NCBI GenBank assembly: GCA_003224635.1
Contig: QHZK01000021.1
Coordinates: 1 to 17,600, forward strand
Direction: 5' to 3'
Source: Acidobacteriota bacterium
GTDB taxonomy: Bacteria; Acidobacteriota; Terriglobia; UBA7540
DNA length: 17,600 nt
The position numbers and the translations under genes are program-made. Positions 6,621 through 12,880 of this stretch are shown here, piece by piece; position 1 is the first letter of the stretch, and every line of letters begins with the position of its first letter. The notes below the pieces were generated by a model. The model made no database searches. It was given only the letters and a program-made list of their open reading frames with translations, and was not told the DNA's origin.

Positions 6621-8296
6621 CAAAACATCCACTGTAGCAGCACAAACAGGGCAAAGGCTACTCCGGCCCAGAAGATCGGGCGCTTCGAGAGCGGCAAGTG
6701 TCCTTCACTCGGCAATTCGGTGGCGCCGTAGACCAGGCCGGTCAGCTCCTCGACGGGCCTCGGGCGCGTGAACGCGCTCACGGCCACGGTGACGGCGACA
6801 CAGATCAACCACGACCACAATCCCCGATACATGTTTTCGGCCATGTCCTTGGCTTGGCTCGAAAGGGCGATCACGGCGAGCATTCTGTGGTCCGCTTTCA
6901 CGAGCGCGTACATCCCAATGGATGAAAGCGTTCCGGCGAGCAATCCCCAGAAACCGCCGGCGGGCGTCGCGCGCTTCCACAGCATGCCGAGCAAGACTGT
7001 CCCAAACAGCGGCGCGATAAAAAAGCTGAACAGCGCCTGCACGTAGTCCATGATGCTCTTGAACTGCATCACGAGGTACGCCGTGCCGATGCTGACCAGG
7101 ACGCCGAGGATGGTCGACCAGCGGCCCATCAACACGTAGTGCGCGTCGGGCGCCTCCTTGCGGATGAACGGCCGGTAAAGATCATACGTCCACACCGTGG
7201 CGAAGGCGCTCACGTTCCCCGCCATGCCCGACATGAACCCGGCGATCAGCGCCGTGATGCCCAGGCCGAGCAGCCCGGGCCCGCAGTAGCGCGCCAGCAT
7301 CAGCGGCAGCACTTCGTTGTAGCTGTGCTGCCCCGGCCCCACCGCGCTCTCCGGCGCCAGACGAAAGGGGAGCACCGCGAGCCCCAGCAGGCCGGGCAGA
7401 ATCACGATGAACGGCACCGCCATCTTGAAGTATGAGCCGATGATGGGAGCCAGTTTCGCGGCGCGAATGTCCTTGGCGGCAATGACCCGCTGCACCACTA
7501 GAAAGTCCGTGGTCCAGTAGCCAAAGGAGATCACCCACCCCAGCCCAAACACGATTCCGGTCCAGTGGATGCCCATGGGGTTGTCCGAAAAGCTGCCCAT
7601 GGTGCGCCACAGGTGCGTGTAGTCCCCTTGCGGGAAGTTCTGATGAACGCGCGCGACGACGCCACTCCAGCCGCCGGCTTCGATCAGGCCGAGGATCGGG
7701 ATGAGCAGCGCGCCCAGCCAGATCAGGAAGAATTGCAGGACCTCGTTAAAGATCGCCGAGAACAGCCCGCCCAGCGCCACGTAGACGCCCACGGTGAGCG
7801 ACGACACCCAGATGCTGAAGTGGATGTTCCAGCCCAGCCCCACCTTCATCACCAGCGCCATCGCGTACATGTTGATGCCCGACATGAGGACGGTCATGAA
7901 AGCGAAGCAGAAGGCGCCCAGGAACCGGGTGGACTCGCCATAGCGGAGCTCGAGGTAACCGGGAACGGAATGCGTCTTCGAGATGTAGTAGAAGGGCATC
8001 ATGACGACGCCGAGGAACAGCATGGCAGGGATGGCGCCCACCCAGTACCAATGGGCGGCGAGTATCCCGTACTGATAGGCCGCCGCCGCCCAGCCCATCA
8101 ACTCCAGTGCGCCGAGGTTGGCGGATAGAAAACTCAGCCCCGCCACCCAGGCCGACATCTCTCGGCCCGCCAGGAAAAAGTCCTCGCCGCTCTTCGTGTA
8201 TTTCCTCAGGTAGAAGCCGATGCCCAGGACCATCGCAAAGTAGACGATGATGATGGCGAGGTCTACTGGATGGAGAGAAATGATCTGCGAGGTCAA
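6617..8296 (-). CDS. sodium:solute symporter (SSS/SGLT-type)
   Basis: A 559-residue inner-membrane protein of the solute:sodium symporter family, which uses the sodium gradient to import sugars, amino acids or carboxylates. It has about 13-14 hydrophobic segments and the family features LAIIIVYFAMVLGIGFYLRK, the GREMSAWVAGLSFLSANLG region (sodium site and first unwound helix), NMYAMALVMKVGLGW, FGYWTTDFLVVQRVIAAKD and LIAGFMSGMAGNVSAFATVW. The layout is nearer the SGLT-like branch than PutP or PanF, but the substrate is not readable. The start is TTG at 8296, supported by AGGAG with an eight-base spacing (CCAGGAGAAGAGACT-TTG). The stop TAG lies at the border of a palindromic repeat, right after WMFW. 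It is likely co-transcribed with the small membrane protein that follows. Confidence 0.95.
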   Translation of the reverse strand: MTSQIISLHPVDLAIIIVYFAMVLGIGFYLRKYTKSGEDFFLAGREMSAWVAGLSFLSANLGALELMGWAAAAYQYGILAAHWYWVGAIPAMLFLGVVMMPFYYISKTHSVPGYLELRYGESTRFLGAFCFAFMTVLMSGINMYAMALVMKVGLGWNIHFSIWVSSLTVGVYVALGGLFSAIFNEVLQFFLIWLGALLIPILGLIEAGGWSGVVARVHQNFPQGDYTHLWRTMGSFSDNPMGIHWTGIVFGLGWVISFGYWTTDFLVVQRVIAAKDIRAAKLAPIIGSYFKMAVPFIVILPGLLGLAVLPFRLAPESAVGPGQHSYNEVLPLMLARYCGPGLLGLGITALIAGFMSGMAGNVSAFATVWTYDLYRPFIRKEAPDAHYVLMGRWSTILGVLVSIGTAYLVMQFKSIMDYVQALFSFFIAPLFGTVLLGMLWKRATPAGGFWGLLAGTLSSIGMYALVKADHRMLAVIALSSQAKDMAENMYRGLWSWLICVAVTVAVSAFTRPRPVEELTGLVYGATELPSEGHLPLSKRPIFWAGVAFALFVLLQWMFW

Positions 8297-8403
8297 AGTC
8301 TCTTCTCCTGGCCGTGCGTCACGTCGGCAGCGATGGTATCACTTGCGGACTTGGGTGGACGGGAAAGTTGCGGCCCGCGGTGGCAACGCTGGACCATTAG
8401 TCG

Positions 8404-8409
8404 ATTATA
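8404..8409 (-). promoter_or_regulatory. possible -10 element upstream of the symporter
   Basis: On the minus strand this is a perfect TATAAT in an AT-rich pocket of a GC-rich gap, about 108 bp before the TTG start of the symporter. No good -35 hexamer is seen; the position 16 bp upstream reads GCAAAA. Tentative. Confidence 0.3.
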
Positions 8410-8438
8410 AGAATCGAAACGAGAATTTTGCTGCCGTT

Positions 8439-8534
8439 GTAGCGCCGGCATCTTGCCGGCTGTCGCGCGGGCATCCTGCCCGCACGTCCTGAGGCGGGAC
8501 GCCTCAGCGACAGCCGCCGAGACGGCGGCGCTAC
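8439..8534. repeat. 96-bp nested palindrome made of four hairpin modules
   Basis: The block starts GTAGCGCCG and ends CGGCGCTAC, a perfect inverted pair. Inside, TGTCGC (8461-8466) pairs with GCGACA (8507-8512). Four small hairpins hang on this frame: GCCGGC-ATCTT-GCCGGC (8444-8460), GCGGGC-ATCCT-GCCCGC (8467-8483), TGAGGCG-GGA-CGCCTCA (8490-8506) and GCCGCC-GAGAC-GGCGGC (8513-8529). It lies between the phosphoesterase and symporter genes. No coding potential is seen. Confidence 0.9.
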
Positions 8535-8559
8535 GCGATATCAAGGGGGCCGGGGTTCG

Positions 8560-9360
8560 CTAGGCTTTGCGCATGACTCGCTGGATCGACAAGGCACGGC
8601 CCGTGTCGACGTCCGCTTCGATCAGGACGCCGGCCAGACGCACGTCGCCTTTGGCGGCGTCGAAACGGGCGGGCAACTGGTTCAGGAACCTCTGGATGAC
8701 CGACGCCTTGTCAATGCCGATGACGGAGTCGTAGGGTCCGGTCATTCCGAGATCGGTGATGTAGGCGGTGCCGCCCGGCAGCACGGCCTCGTCGGCCGTC
8801 GGCACGTGGGTGTGAGTTCCCACCACCGCCGTCATGCGACCATCCAGGTACCATCCCATGGCGATTTTCTCGGACGTCGCCTCGGCGTGCATGTCCAGGA
8901 TTCGAAGCTTGACCCCGGCGGGAACCTGCTGGAGCAGCGCGTCGGCGGTCCGAAAAGGGCAGTCGATCGTCGGCATGAACACCCGGCCCTGCAGGTTCAT
9001 TAACGCGTACTCGAGGCCCGCGCGCGTCCTGCCGAGGTAGAGACCGTGGCCGGGAGCCTGGCCCGGGCCGCTCGGGTAGTTGGCCGGCCGCAGCAACCGT
9101 CCGTCGGCGTGATCGGCGAGGTAAGGAAGAATTTCCTTCTTGTCCCAGATGTGGTTGCCGGAAGTCAGGACAGCGATGCCCAGGCCGAGCAGTTCCTCGA
9201 CCAGGGCGGGCGTGATCCCAAAGCCCGCGGCGGCGTTTTCCCCATTCGCCAGAACCAGGTCCGGCGAATATTCCTCCACCAGCCGCGGCAAGATTTCCTT
9301 GACCGCGCGGCGGCCCGGCTGACCGAAGATGTCCCCAATAAAGAGAATTTTGCCGGTCAC
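8560..9360 (-). CDS. TIGR00282-family (YmdB-like) metallophosphoesterase
   Basis: A 266-residue calcineurin-like phosphoesterase of the TIGR00282/YmdB group; characterised members hydrolyse 2',3'-cyclic nucleotides and affect cell-fate decisions. Metal-site motifs in order are ILFIGDIFG (Asp10), ANGENAAAGFG (Asn39, Glu41, Asn42), SGNHIWDK (Asn69, His70), DMHAEATSEK (His158, Glu160) and GTHTHVPTAD (His183, His185), all intact. The start is GTG at 9360: AGGAG lies four bases upstream and homology begins at TGKILFIGD. A further in-frame start at 9420 would add 20 residues without similarity. In many genomes this gene follows rny (RNase Y); here rny is absent and the gene comes after the 6S RNA. 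Confidence 0.92.
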   Translation of the reverse strand: MTGKILFIGDIFGQPGRRAVKEILPRLVEEYSPDLVLANGENAAAGFGITPALVEELLGLGIAVLTSGNHIWDKKEILPYLADHADGRLLRPANYPSGPGQAPGHGLYLGRTRAGLEYALMNLQGRVFMPTIDCPFRTADALLQQVPAGVKLRILDMHAEATSEKIAMGWYLDGRMTAVVGTHTHVPTADEAVLPGGTAYITDLGMTGPYDSVIGIDKASVIQRFLNQLPARFDAAKGDVRLAGVLIEADVDTGRALSIQRVMRKA

Positions 9361-9539
9361 AAAGCTCCTGAAGCCAGCGCGCCATGTCGGAGCATCCGGC
9401 TCGCCAGTTGCCGTGCCCAACGAGGCGCGGACTCTTTGGCCGCTGGTTGAGGGTCGAGAAACTGTCGCTGGGAGAAGTGAAGCCTGGACGGATCGCTTCG
9501 CTGCCGCGAGTAACTCCTGAACCCAGTATCCGAACCCTG

Positions 9540-9647
9540 AACTATAAAGAGCGACGTAAGTGGTAGCGACGCTCTATGAGCGCCGAGCGGCGGTCACAGA
9601 CCGCCCCTACAGCGGAATGCCCACAAGTTACGTCGCTCAGTATAATT
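9540..9647. repeat. nested palindromic element 3' of the 6S RNA
   Basis: Outer arms GAGCGACGTAA (9549-9559) and TTACGTCGCTC (9628-9638) are perfectly complementary over 11 bp. The flanks AACTATAAA and AGTATAATT extend the pairing imperfectly. Inside are CGCTC-TAT-GAGCG (9570-9582) and GGCGGTC-ACA-GACCGCC (9589-9605). On the minus strand the outer stem is followed by CTTTATAG, so it could serve as a weak terminator or processing site for the 6S transcript. The stretch 9361-9539 upstream of the phosphoesterase has no gene that I can support. Confidence 0.75.
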
Positions 9648-9853
9648 ACGGAGCAGCCCGCTCAGCCGTGTGACCCGCGTGATTCGAACCTCATCATTGA
9701 GGTGGGTGCCCTCCGCCTCCCTTTAGGCCTCAAGCTCTGCGGTGCAAAGCCTTTGGCGCACCGGAAAAGCGAGTTAGGCTCCCTTTTAGACGGTGTTGGT
9801 TCAAATAACCGTCGTGTCAGCACCTGCCTCGCAGGACTTACTCCGTAAACCTC
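9646..9853 (-). ncRNA. ssrS: 6S RNA
   Basis: 6S RNA binds the housekeeping RNA polymerase holoenzyme by mimicking an open promoter and lowers transcription when growth slows. The minus-strand transcript closes with a terminal stem TTACGGAG (9848-9841) paired to CTCCGTAA (9653-9646), giving about 205 nt. Segments I recognise from delta-proteobacterial and acidobacterial 6S RNAs are GCAGGTGCTGACACGA, the hairpin GACGGTTATTTGAACC followed by AACACCGTC, GGGAGCCTAACTCGC, GGGCACCCACCTCA and GGTTCGAATCACGCGGGTC followed by ACACGGC. The position directly after zapA is the classic ssrS location. Exact ends are estimates from the closing stem. The T-loop-like GTTCGAATC near the 3' end is part of the 6S fold and not a tRNA. 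Confidence 0.85.
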
Positions 9854-9854
9854 G

Positions 9855-9914
9855 GCAGGTGGTAGGTAGTATGTGGCATCGGGACGTTCCCACCTACCAC
9901 CTGCTACCTACCAC
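9855..9914. repeat. heptamer array B1 (GTAGGTG/GTAGGTA), inverted pair
   Basis: The plus-strand left arm 9855-9876 (GCAGGTGGTAGGTAGTATGT) and right arm 9890-9914 (CCACCTACCACCTGCTACCT) are near-complementary copies around a loop of about 13 bases. It lies between zapA and the 6S RNA, so the 6S promoter must lie in or beside it. The unit is the same as in the array before pheT. Confidence 0.85.
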
Positions 9915-9926
9915 CGACTCACCGGC

Positions 9927-10229
9927 TCAGACGGCCTGTTTGAGCAGATCGTCGAGTATCTCGCTGCACTCGTCGACCCTCCGGGCGGCATCCTTCTCCA
10001 ACTCTTCGTGCCGCGCCTTCAACTGGTGGTACTCATCGGCGATGTTCAGGGCGGCCAGGACTGCCAGGCGCAAAGACTCTACGGTCTGGGTGCGTTTGGC
10101 AATCGACCGCATCTTCTCGTCCACGTACTGCGCCAGTTTGCGTTTGTATTCAGGGTCGAGCTGCCCGCCCATCGGGTACTCCTGATCGTAAATCGTCACG
10201 CGGATCGGACCGCTCTCAGTTCGTGCCAC
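9927..10229 (-). CDS. zapA: cell division protein ZapA
   Basis: ZapA binds FtsZ and bundles its protofilaments at mid-cell. The 100-residue protein has the family layout. Its N-terminal globular part begins with GPIRVTIYDQEYPMGGQLDP. It continues with EYKRKLAQYVDEKMRSIAKR and SLRLAVLAALNIADEYHQLK, and ends in a coiled-coil helix (ARHEELEKDAARRVDECSEI). The start is GTG at 10229 with GGAGG eight bases upstream. It follows a ZapB-like coiled-coil gene by 144 bp and precedes 6S RNA, as in many bacteria. Confidence 0.93.
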   Translation of the reverse strand: MARTESGPIRVTIYDQEYPMGGQLDPEYKRKLAQYVDEKMRSIAKRTQTVESLRLAVLAALNIADEYHQLKARHEELEKDAARRVDECSEILDDLLKQAV

Positions 10230-10307
10230 GTAGTTTGCCTCCGCCGCGACGCCCGCGCCCCGCCTTCGGCCCCCCCCTTACGCAGAGCGCATCGCTAATG
10301 CACTCTT

Positions 10308-10340
10308 CTCTCCCCTGGGGAGAGGGGCTGGGGGTGAGGC
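10308..10340. repeat. palindromic repeat between the zapB-like gene and zapA
   Basis: CTCTCCCC-T-GGGGAGAG (10308-10324) followed by GGGCTGGGGGTGAGG. This form of repeat (palindrome plus GGGCTGGGGTGAGG-like tail) is found in the intergenic DNA of many GC-rich genomes. No gene was seen in the surrounding 144-bp gap. Confidence 0.7.
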
Positions 10341-10373
10341 GACGTCCGAACCCACCGGATGCGTACTGACTAA

Positions 10374-10652
10374 TTATCCCGCAGAATCGGGCTTTGTCAA
10401 CAATTCGATCTGCTCGACGAGCTTCGCAATGCGGCTCCGCACTTCTTCGCGCTCGCGGCGCAGCGCCTGCAGTTCCTTTTCCAGCGCGGCTGAGCCCTTG
10501 GAACCCTGCTTGGATTCCGCCTTCGACCGTTCCAGTTCCCGCTCGAGGGCGCGTTTTTCGGCCTGGGCCTGCTTGAAGACCTCGACAGCCTTGCGCAGCT
10601 TTTTCTCAAGCAGCTCGAACTTGACCTGGGTCGCGCTCACAAGAGAGTCCAA
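10374..10652 (-). CDS. zapB: ZapB-like coiled-coil cell division protein
   Basis: A 92-residue protein that is nearly all coiled coil: VKFELLEKKLRKAVEVFKQA, QAEKRALERELERSKAES, a short SKQGSKGSA hinge, then ALEKELQALRREREEVRSRI and AKLVEQIELL. Length, heptad pattern and position before zapA fit the ZapB/DUF904 group, which links ZapA to the division apparatus. The identity rests on architecture and context, not on a catalytic motif. The first start is TTG at 10652, only 3 nt after a perfect 13-bp palindrome and without a Shine-Dalgarno sequence. An in-frame GTG four codons later (SLVSATQ) is an alternative. Confidence 0.75.
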   Translation of the reverse strand: MDSLVSATQVKFELLEKKLRKAVEVFKQAQAEKRALERELERSKAESKQGSKGSAALEKELQALRREREEVRSRIAKLVEQIELLTKPDSAG

Positions 10653-10655
10653 ATT

Positions 10656-10684
10656 GTAGAGACGTTCCGCCGGAACGTCTCTAC
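10656..10684. repeat. perfect 29-bp palindrome before the zapB-like gene
   Basis: Arms GTAGAGACGTTCC (10656-10668) and GGAACGTCTCTAC (10672-10684) with loop GCC. It fills the place where the ribosome-binding site of the zapB-like gene would be. The core is repeated at 4794-4812. Confidence 0.95.
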
Positions 10685-10731
10685 GTGGTGCCAGCGCCGC
10701 AAATGCCGGCGAGTCGCCCGCGCTCTCCGCT

Positions 10732-12780
10732 CTACGAACGCAGCCGGATGTTCAACGGCTCGAGGGTCTCGACCAGCCGCTGGCTCAGTTGCTCGACCTC
10801 GTCGCTCGTCAGCGTGTGAGTCAAGCTCGAAAACGTGACACGGAGCAGCAGGCTGTAGTGTCCGGGCGGGACCGAGCCGCCGTGGAACAAGTCCACCGGC
10901 TGAAAGCTCTGGACTGCGGTATCGAGCGAGCTGCGAACGGCCTCCTCCACTTCACTATACCGAACACCGTCGGGCAAAATCAGCGAGAAATCGCGCTCGA
11001 CGGCCGGGAACTTCGAGTAAGCGCGGAAAGTCCGCGTGCGGAGCGGCCGCGCGAGCAGGCGCTGGAAATCTACTTCCGCCAGCCACACCGCCTGGCGCAG
11101 TTTGTACCCGGCGGCGATCTCGCGACTGAGCTGGCCGAAAACGACCAGCGTCCCGTCCGCGTCCGCGAACCGCCCGCCCAACCCGGGTTCGTAGTATTGG
11201 CAGCCCGAAGGCTCAAATCGAAGTGCAGGCACATCGAAGGCTGCAAACACGGTTTCCAGATCGCCCTTAAGGTCGAAGAAATCGAGGGGCTTCTCCTGGT
11301 CGTGGACGGTGGCTCGGCGGCGACGGCCGCTTGCACCCAATGTCAGCACTCGCCGTTCGTCGGGCAAGCCTTCGCGGGTTTGCGGCAGGGCGGAGTAAGT
11401 CTTTCCGACCTCGAACAGCCGCACGTCGCGCTGGTCCCGGTCCAGGTTCCAGCCGAGCGCCCGCAACATGCCTGGCACCGGCGTGGAACGTAACGCCGAG
11501 GCTTCCTGGCTGAGCGGGTTCACGAGGGCGACCGTCGGCCGGTCGGTGAAGCGCGCGTTTTCGCCGGGGTCGACCATCGAAGGAGCGATAACTTCCCGAT
11601 ACCCCAGACCGACCATGATGCTCGATACGGTCAATTCCTTCTCGCGCCGCGTGTCGCGCTCGACCCGTGGCGGGGCAGGACGTACGCACGCCGGCAGGCG
11701 GTCGTATCCGTAGACACGCGCGATTTCCTCAATCAGATCGACTTCGCGCGCCACGTCGAGGCGGAATGACGGCGGCGAGACGCGCCACCGCCCGGCGCCG
11801 TCCGCTCGCATCTCGAAGCCGAGTGAACGCAGAATCCATTCGACGTCTTCCGCCGGAAGCTCTGCCCCTAAGATGCGGCGGATTTCACTCGGACGGAGCT
11901 CGAGTTCGCGGCGCAAGTAGGGGCGCGGGTAAACGTCAACGACTCCCCGGAGTACTTCGCCTCCCGCGAGTTTGGCGATCAGGCCGGCGGCGCGGTCGAG
12001 AGCCACGGGCGCCATCTCAATGTCGGCCCCGCGCTCGAAGCGGTGCGAGGCTTCGGTGTGCATTGCGTGAGCTTTTGAGGTGCGCCGGATCGAGACCGGG
12101 TCAAACCAGGCACTTTCAAGCAGCACCGAGCGCGTGCTCGATGAGATTTCGGACGCCTCTCCTCCCATGACGCCCGCCAGCGCCACCGGCCGCCGGCCGT
12201 CGGCGATCACCAAGTTGTCGGCGGTCAGAGCGCGGTCCACTCCATCGAGAGTCCTTAATCGCTCGCCGGCGCGCGCCCGCCGCACAATGATCTTCTTGTC
12301 GCGCACACGGGCGAGATCGAAAGCGTGCAGCGGATACCCGAGTTCCATCAGGACGTAGTTCGTGACGTCGGCTACGTTGTTGATCGCGCGAACGCCCACG
12401 ATCTCGAGGCGGTTTTTCAGCCATTCGGGCGAGGGCTTCACCTCGACGTTCCTGATCACGCGCCCGCAATAGCGCGCGCACAAGTCCGGGTCTTGAATCT
12501 CGATCGAGACTTCACTCTCGGCCGATGCTCCGGACTCGTTCACCCGAACATCGAGGCGCTTAAGCGGCTGGCGGTAGAGTGTCGAAAGCTCGCGCGCCAC
12601 GCCATAATGGCTGAGACAGTCCGGGCGGTTGGTAGTGATCTCGAGTTCGAAAATCCAGTCGTCGCCCGCAGCGGATACCGACTCCGCACCGAGCCCCAGA
12701 TGTTTGAGGTCGTCCTTGAGCTTCCGAGGCTCGACCCCAATCTCGACGAATTCGCCAAGCCAGTTGAGGGACGCCTTCAT
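10732..12780 (-). CDS. pheT: phenylalanyl-tRNA synthetase beta subunit, without the OB-fold domain
   Basis: PheT pairs with PheS in an alpha2-beta2 enzyme that charges tRNA-Phe and edits mischarged Tyr. At 682 residues it is about 110 shorter than the classic form. The start (MKASLNWLGEFVEIGVEP) runs within about 20 residues from GLGAESVSAA into IFELEITTNRPDCLSHYG, so the EMAP/tRNA_bind OB-fold normally inserted here is missing. The B3/4 editing part is present (EVKPSPEWLKNRLEIVGVRA, NVADVTNYVLMELGYPLHAF, GVMGGEASEI), then B5, the core, and a complete C-terminal FDX-ACB domain (YSKFPAVERDFSLILPDGV to the end). The ATG at 12780 directly follows a heptamer array with no visible Shine-Dalgarno sequence. 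The gene follows pheS by 100 bp. Confidence 0.97.
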   Translation of the reverse strand: MKASLNWLGEFVEIGVEPRKLKDDLKHLGLGAESVSAAGDDWIFELEITTNRPDCLSHYGVARELSTLYRQPLKRLDVRVNESGASAESEVSIEIQDPDLCARYCGRVIRNVEVKPSPEWLKNRLEIVGVRAINNVADVTNYVLMELGYPLHAFDLARVRDKKIIVRRARAGERLRTLDGVDRALTADNLVIADGRRPVALAGVMGGEASEISSSTRSVLLESAWFDPVSIRRTSKAHAMHTEASHRFERGADIEMAPVALDRAAGLIAKLAGGEVLRGVVDVYPRPYLRRELELRPSEIRRILGAELPAEDVEWILRSLGFEMRADGAGRWRVSPPSFRLDVAREVDLIEEIARVYGYDRLPACVRPAPPRVERDTRREKELTVSSIMVGLGYREVIAPSMVDPGENARFTDRPTVALVNPLSQEASALRSTPVPGMLRALGWNLDRDQRDVRLFEVGKTYSALPQTREGLPDERRVLTLGASGRRRRATVHDQEKPLDFFDLKGDLETVFAAFDVPALRFEPSGCQYYEPGLGGRFADADGTLVVFGQLSREIAAGYKLRQAVWLAEVDFQRLLARPLRTRTFRAYSKFPAVERDFSLILPDGVRYSEVEEAVRSSLDTAVQSFQPVDLFHGGSVPPGHYSLLLRVTFSSLTHTLTSDEVEQLSQRLVETLEPLNIRLRS

Positions 12781-12857
12781 AGTAGGTGGTAGGTAGTAGG
12801 TAGTAGGTGGTAGCTTGGGGTAACGCCCACATGCTACATGCCACCTACGACCTACTG
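12781..12857. repeat. heptamer array B2 (GTAGGTG/GTAGGTA), inverted pair
   Basis: The plus-strand left arm starts at 12781 with AGTAGGTGGTAGGTAGTAGG and goes on to about 12813. The right arm (ACATGCTACATGCCACCTAC to about 12857) is the degenerate complement. It separates pheS from pheT and touches the pheT ATG. Confidence 0.9.
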
Positions 12858-12880
12858 TCCCTATATTAACTGTCCTTATA

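Noticed and set aside
8439..8534. Insertion sequence or MITE with target duplication
   Set aside because: No direct duplication is seen outside the GTAG/CTAC ends and no transposase is nearby. It is listed as a repeat only.
9661..9700. tRNA-like T-loop GGTTCGAATC on the minus strand
   Set aside because: No acceptor stem, D-arm or anticodon arm can be built. The sequence belongs to the 3' half of the 6S RNA.
12781..12880. pheST attenuator with a Phe-rich leader peptide
   Set aside because: No short frame rich in Phe codons and no terminator with a U-run is present; the gap is a heptamer array.
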